From: CAIQPS01 sp964631965
Lineage (GTDB): Bacteria > Actinomycetota > Thermoleophilia > RBG-16-64-13
Length of the DNA stretch: 7,472 nucleotides
Assembly: GCA_964631965.1 (NCBI GenBank)
Contig: CAZWAR010000124.1
Location: forward strand, 1-7,472
Direction: 5' to 3'
The position numbers and the translations under genes were made by a program. Shown here one piece after another: positions 5,868-7,472 of this stretch. The notes beneath the pieces were generated by a model. That model saw only the letters and a list, made by a program, of their open reading frames with translations, searched no databases and was not told the origin of the DNA. Position 1 is the stretch's first letter; every line of letters starts with the position of its first letter.

Positions 5868-6751
5868 TAGCCGCGCTCCGTGATGTTCACCACGCGGGCG
5901 CGGGCCCCCACGGGAAAGTCGACCACCCTTGTCGAGGCGCCGGCGGCTCCGTCCGCAAGAGAGCCAGGGCCCACTCCCACGTGCCCGAAGATCTTGCCCA
6001 TGGTGCGCATCTCCCGGAAATCGACCACGACAGCCCCGAGAGTGGGGATGATCTTCTCCCGCCACACGAAGAAGTAGAGATCGTCGTCCAACTTCAGGTA
6101 GTGGCATCGATCCGTGTCGGCCAAGCCCTTCTCGGAACCGAGCAGGCAGTGCCAGGTGTAGAAGTGTTCGTTCAGGTAGATGTGCTCGTACCGTTCGGTG
6201 GCGCTGTACGCGTACTCCACCCGCCGCCCGATCAGATCGGCGGTAGCCTCATGGCGGGGCGTGGCCGGGCCGAACAGCGTGTCCAGGGCGGCGCAAGCGA
6301 ACTCCGCGTCCACAGCCGTCAGTTCCTCGCCGCGGGCGGCGCGCGCTGCGAGGGACTCGCCGGTGTCGGCGGAGTAGGGCAGTCGGGCAACGAGCCTCGT
6401 GGCGATGCTCCCGTTCAGGTCGAGCACAAGAGTGACCGCAGTGGGCGGCGCCTCTCCGGCCACGTAGTCCACTAAGAAGATCCCGGCGCGCAGCTCGAGG
6501 GCGAAGTACTCCGCCTCACCCGCCCCATGAGGGAGCTCCCCCGGCTCGCCAACCGATGGGTGCTGCCGACCGGCCTCAGCCCAGGCCAAGCGGGAAGCCG
6601 AGAGGAACCGGTACTCCACAGCCCGCCCGTCCTCGAAGTGCAGCGTGCGGAAGGAACCGGCCAGAGCCGCTGTCGGGGAAGGGGTGTTGTTATCGGGGCC
6701 AAACGCCACCGCCAACTCGCCGACCGATATCCAGCGGGCAGGATCGGACAT
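5867..6751 (-). CDS. moaF: MoaF-family protein (two calycin-like domains)
   Basis: 294 residues, full length for the MoaF family, with no signal peptide or membrane segment, so probably cytoplasmic. The N-terminal domain (about 8-125) begins ISVGELAVAFGPDNN and includes TLHFEDGRAVEYRFLSAS at 36-53. The C-terminal domain (about 170-292) holds the family's best-known stretch: YEHIYLN at 188-194, YTWHCLLGSEKGLADTDRCH at 198-217, FVWREKIIPTLGAVVVDF at 228-245 and MGKIFG at 251-256. MoaF was described in Klebsiella beside moaE in the monoamine (tyramine) regulon; its biochemical role is, to my knowledge, unsettled. The similar name of molybdenum-cofactor genes is a coincidence of nomenclature. The C-terminal pattern also recalls phenolic acid decarboxylases, another calycin-fold group. 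It lies 64 bases after the aminotransferase in the same direction. The start MSDPARW has GGGGGG six bases upstream. Confidence 0.82.
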   Translation of the reverse strand: MSDPARWISVGELAVAFGPDNNTPSPTAALAGSFRTLHFEDGRAVEYRFLSASRLAWAEAGRQHPSVGEPGELPHGAGEAEYFALELRAGIFLVDYVAGEAPPTAVTLVLDLNGSIATRLVARLPYSADTGESLAARAARGEELTAVDAEFACAALDTLFGPATPRHEATADLIGRRVEYAYSATERYEHIYLNEHFYTWHCLLGSEKGLADTDRCHYLKLDDDLYFFVWREKIIPTLGAVVVDFREMRTMGKIFGHVGVGPGSLADGAAGASTRVVDFPVGARARVVNITERG

Positions 6752-6757
6752 TACTCT

Positions 6758-6763
6758 CCCCCC
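6758..6763 (-). promoter_or_regulatory. G-run ribosome binding site of the moaF-like gene
   Basis: GGGGGG then AGAGTA then ATG on the minus strand. It lies in the 64-base gap after the aminotransferase gene. That gap shows no terminator, so both genes are likely on one transcript. Confidence 0.55.
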
Positions 6764-6815
6764 AGAGCTATCTCGACTTTCCAGACGCGAACGCCCACAC
6801 TTCCAGGCCGCCGGC

Positions 6816-7472
6816 TCAGTACTCCTTCAGGACGTCCAGGGTGATGCCCACCGCCTTCAGGGCATAGTCCCGGGGAACCGTGAGGGCCGGCATGAAGCGG
6901 AAGACGTTGCCGTAACGGCCGCATGGGGTCATGAGCACGCCCTTCTGCAGCAGCTTGAAGGCGATCTCCCCACACTTCTCCGAGGCCAGCGGTTCCTTCG
7001 TCTTGCGGTCGGCCACCACTTCCACCCCTATCATGAGGCCGCGGCCACGCACGTCCCCGATGCACTTCACCGCGCTCATGGCGTCGGTGAACGTGTCCCG
7101 GACCTCCTGTCCGAGTTGTGTCGCCCGACCGAGCAGGTCCATTTCTGGATCGGTGATGAGGTCGATGTTCGTGAGGCACACTTCGCAGCCCAGCGCGTTC
7201 CCGGCGAAGGTGCTCGGTTGCGAACCCTCCGACAGGCTTTTCTCGATCTCGGCCTTGTAGGTGATGCCGGCCATAGGGATGTCTCCGCCCATGCCCTTGC
7301 CCCAGGTGAGCACGTCGGGCTGCACGCCCGAGTGCTCGATGCACCACATCTTGCCGGTACGCCCTGCTCCGGCCTGGACTTCATCGGCAACGAATAGAGC
7401 GCCGTGTTTCTCACAGGCTTGCTTCACCATTTGTATAAATTCCGGCGGCGCCGGTACATAGCCGCCCTCTCC
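6816..7472 (-). CDS. Class III PLP-dependent aminotransferase, GABA-aminotransferase-like (5' partial, C-terminal half)
   Basis: The last 218 residues are visible; the N-terminal half lies beyond the right edge, and the frame is open to base 7472. Landmarks in visible numbering: GEGGYVPAP at 1-9 (the GEGG loop of class III enzymes), ADEVQAGAGRTGKMW at 29-43 with Asp30 for the PLP ring nitrogen and Gln33 facing the cofactor, WGKGMGGDIPMAG at 57-69 with Lys59 as the Schiff-base lysine, and STFAGNALGC at 87-96 with Thr88 binding phosphate across the dimer. The C-terminal domain includes GDVRGRGLMIGVE and GVLMTPCGRYGNVFRFMPAL. These enzymes move an amino group from an omega-amine or amino acid (GABA, ornithine, beta-alanine, taurine and others) to a 2-oxo acid. 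The substrate cannot be fixed from this half. Being next to a MoaF-like gene and an amino-acid-type importer suggests amine or amino acid breakdown. Confidence 0.92.
   Translation of the reverse strand, partial: GEGGYVPAPPEFIQMVKQACEKHGALFVADEVQAGAGRTGKMWCIEHSGVQPDVLTWGKGMGGDIPMAGITYKAEIEKSLSEGSQPSTFAGNALGCEVCLTNIDLITDPEMDLLGRATQLGQEVRDTFTDAMSAVKCIGDVRGRGLMIGVEVVADRKTKEPLASEKCGEIAFKLLQKGVLMTPCGRYGNVFRFMPALTVPRDYALKAVGITLDVLKEY

Noticed and set aside
5981..6475. Plus-strand open frame of about 164 codons opposite the moaF-like gene
   Set aside because: No domain and no ribosome-binding site; the minus-strand frame shows a well conserved family.

Overview
This is a GC-rich window, close to 60% or a little more by eye, with tightly packed genes. 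It has two converging transcription units that meet at a strong hairpin terminator near 822-861. No stretch longer than about 140 bases lacks a gene, and I see no RNA genes, mobile elements or CRISPR arrays. The organism is probably an anaerobic or facultatively anaerobic bacterium. The long Thr/Ala/Gly-rich spacer after the lipoprotein cysteine of the substrate-binding protein is a style common in Actinomycetota, and the iron-sulfur subunit points to an anaerobic molybdoenzyme. The taxonomic guess is weak.

Left part, + strand (1-783): the 3' end of a gene for a four-cluster [4Fe-4S] electron-transfer subunit of a DMSO-reductase-family molybdoenzyme. It carries a C-terminal carboxypeptidase-regulatory/transthyretin-like beta domain. 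From memory, its layout matches the small (beta) subunit of pyrogallol-phloroglucinol transhydroxylase better than it matches DmsB or NrfC. Its catalytic partner is not in the window.

Right part, - strand, read from 7472 down to 917: a class III PLP aminotransferase (5' end cut off), then a MoaF-family calycin-fold protein, then a complete branched-chain-amino-acid-type (HAAT/Liv) ABC importer in the order livH, livM, livG, livF. A lipoprotein substrate-binding protein (livK/livJ-like) follows after a 139-base gap. Start/stop overlaps (livH/livM share one base, livM/livG overlap by 14 bases, livG/livF lie 4 bases apart) make the four transporter core genes a translationally coupled block. The aminotransferase and moaF-like gene lie upstream in the same direction and may be co-transcribed.

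Working idea (inference): the minus-strand block takes up and begins to process an amine, amino acid or aromatic acid. The HAAT importer brings it in, the aminotransferase moves the amino group, and the MoaF-like protein has an unknown role. MoaF was first described in the aromatic-monoamine (tyramine) regulon of Klebsiella. The MoaF-like gene and the transhydroxylase-type iron-sulfur subunit lie within 6 kb of each other, which makes aromatic or phenolic metabolism the most interesting reading, but the window does not prove it.
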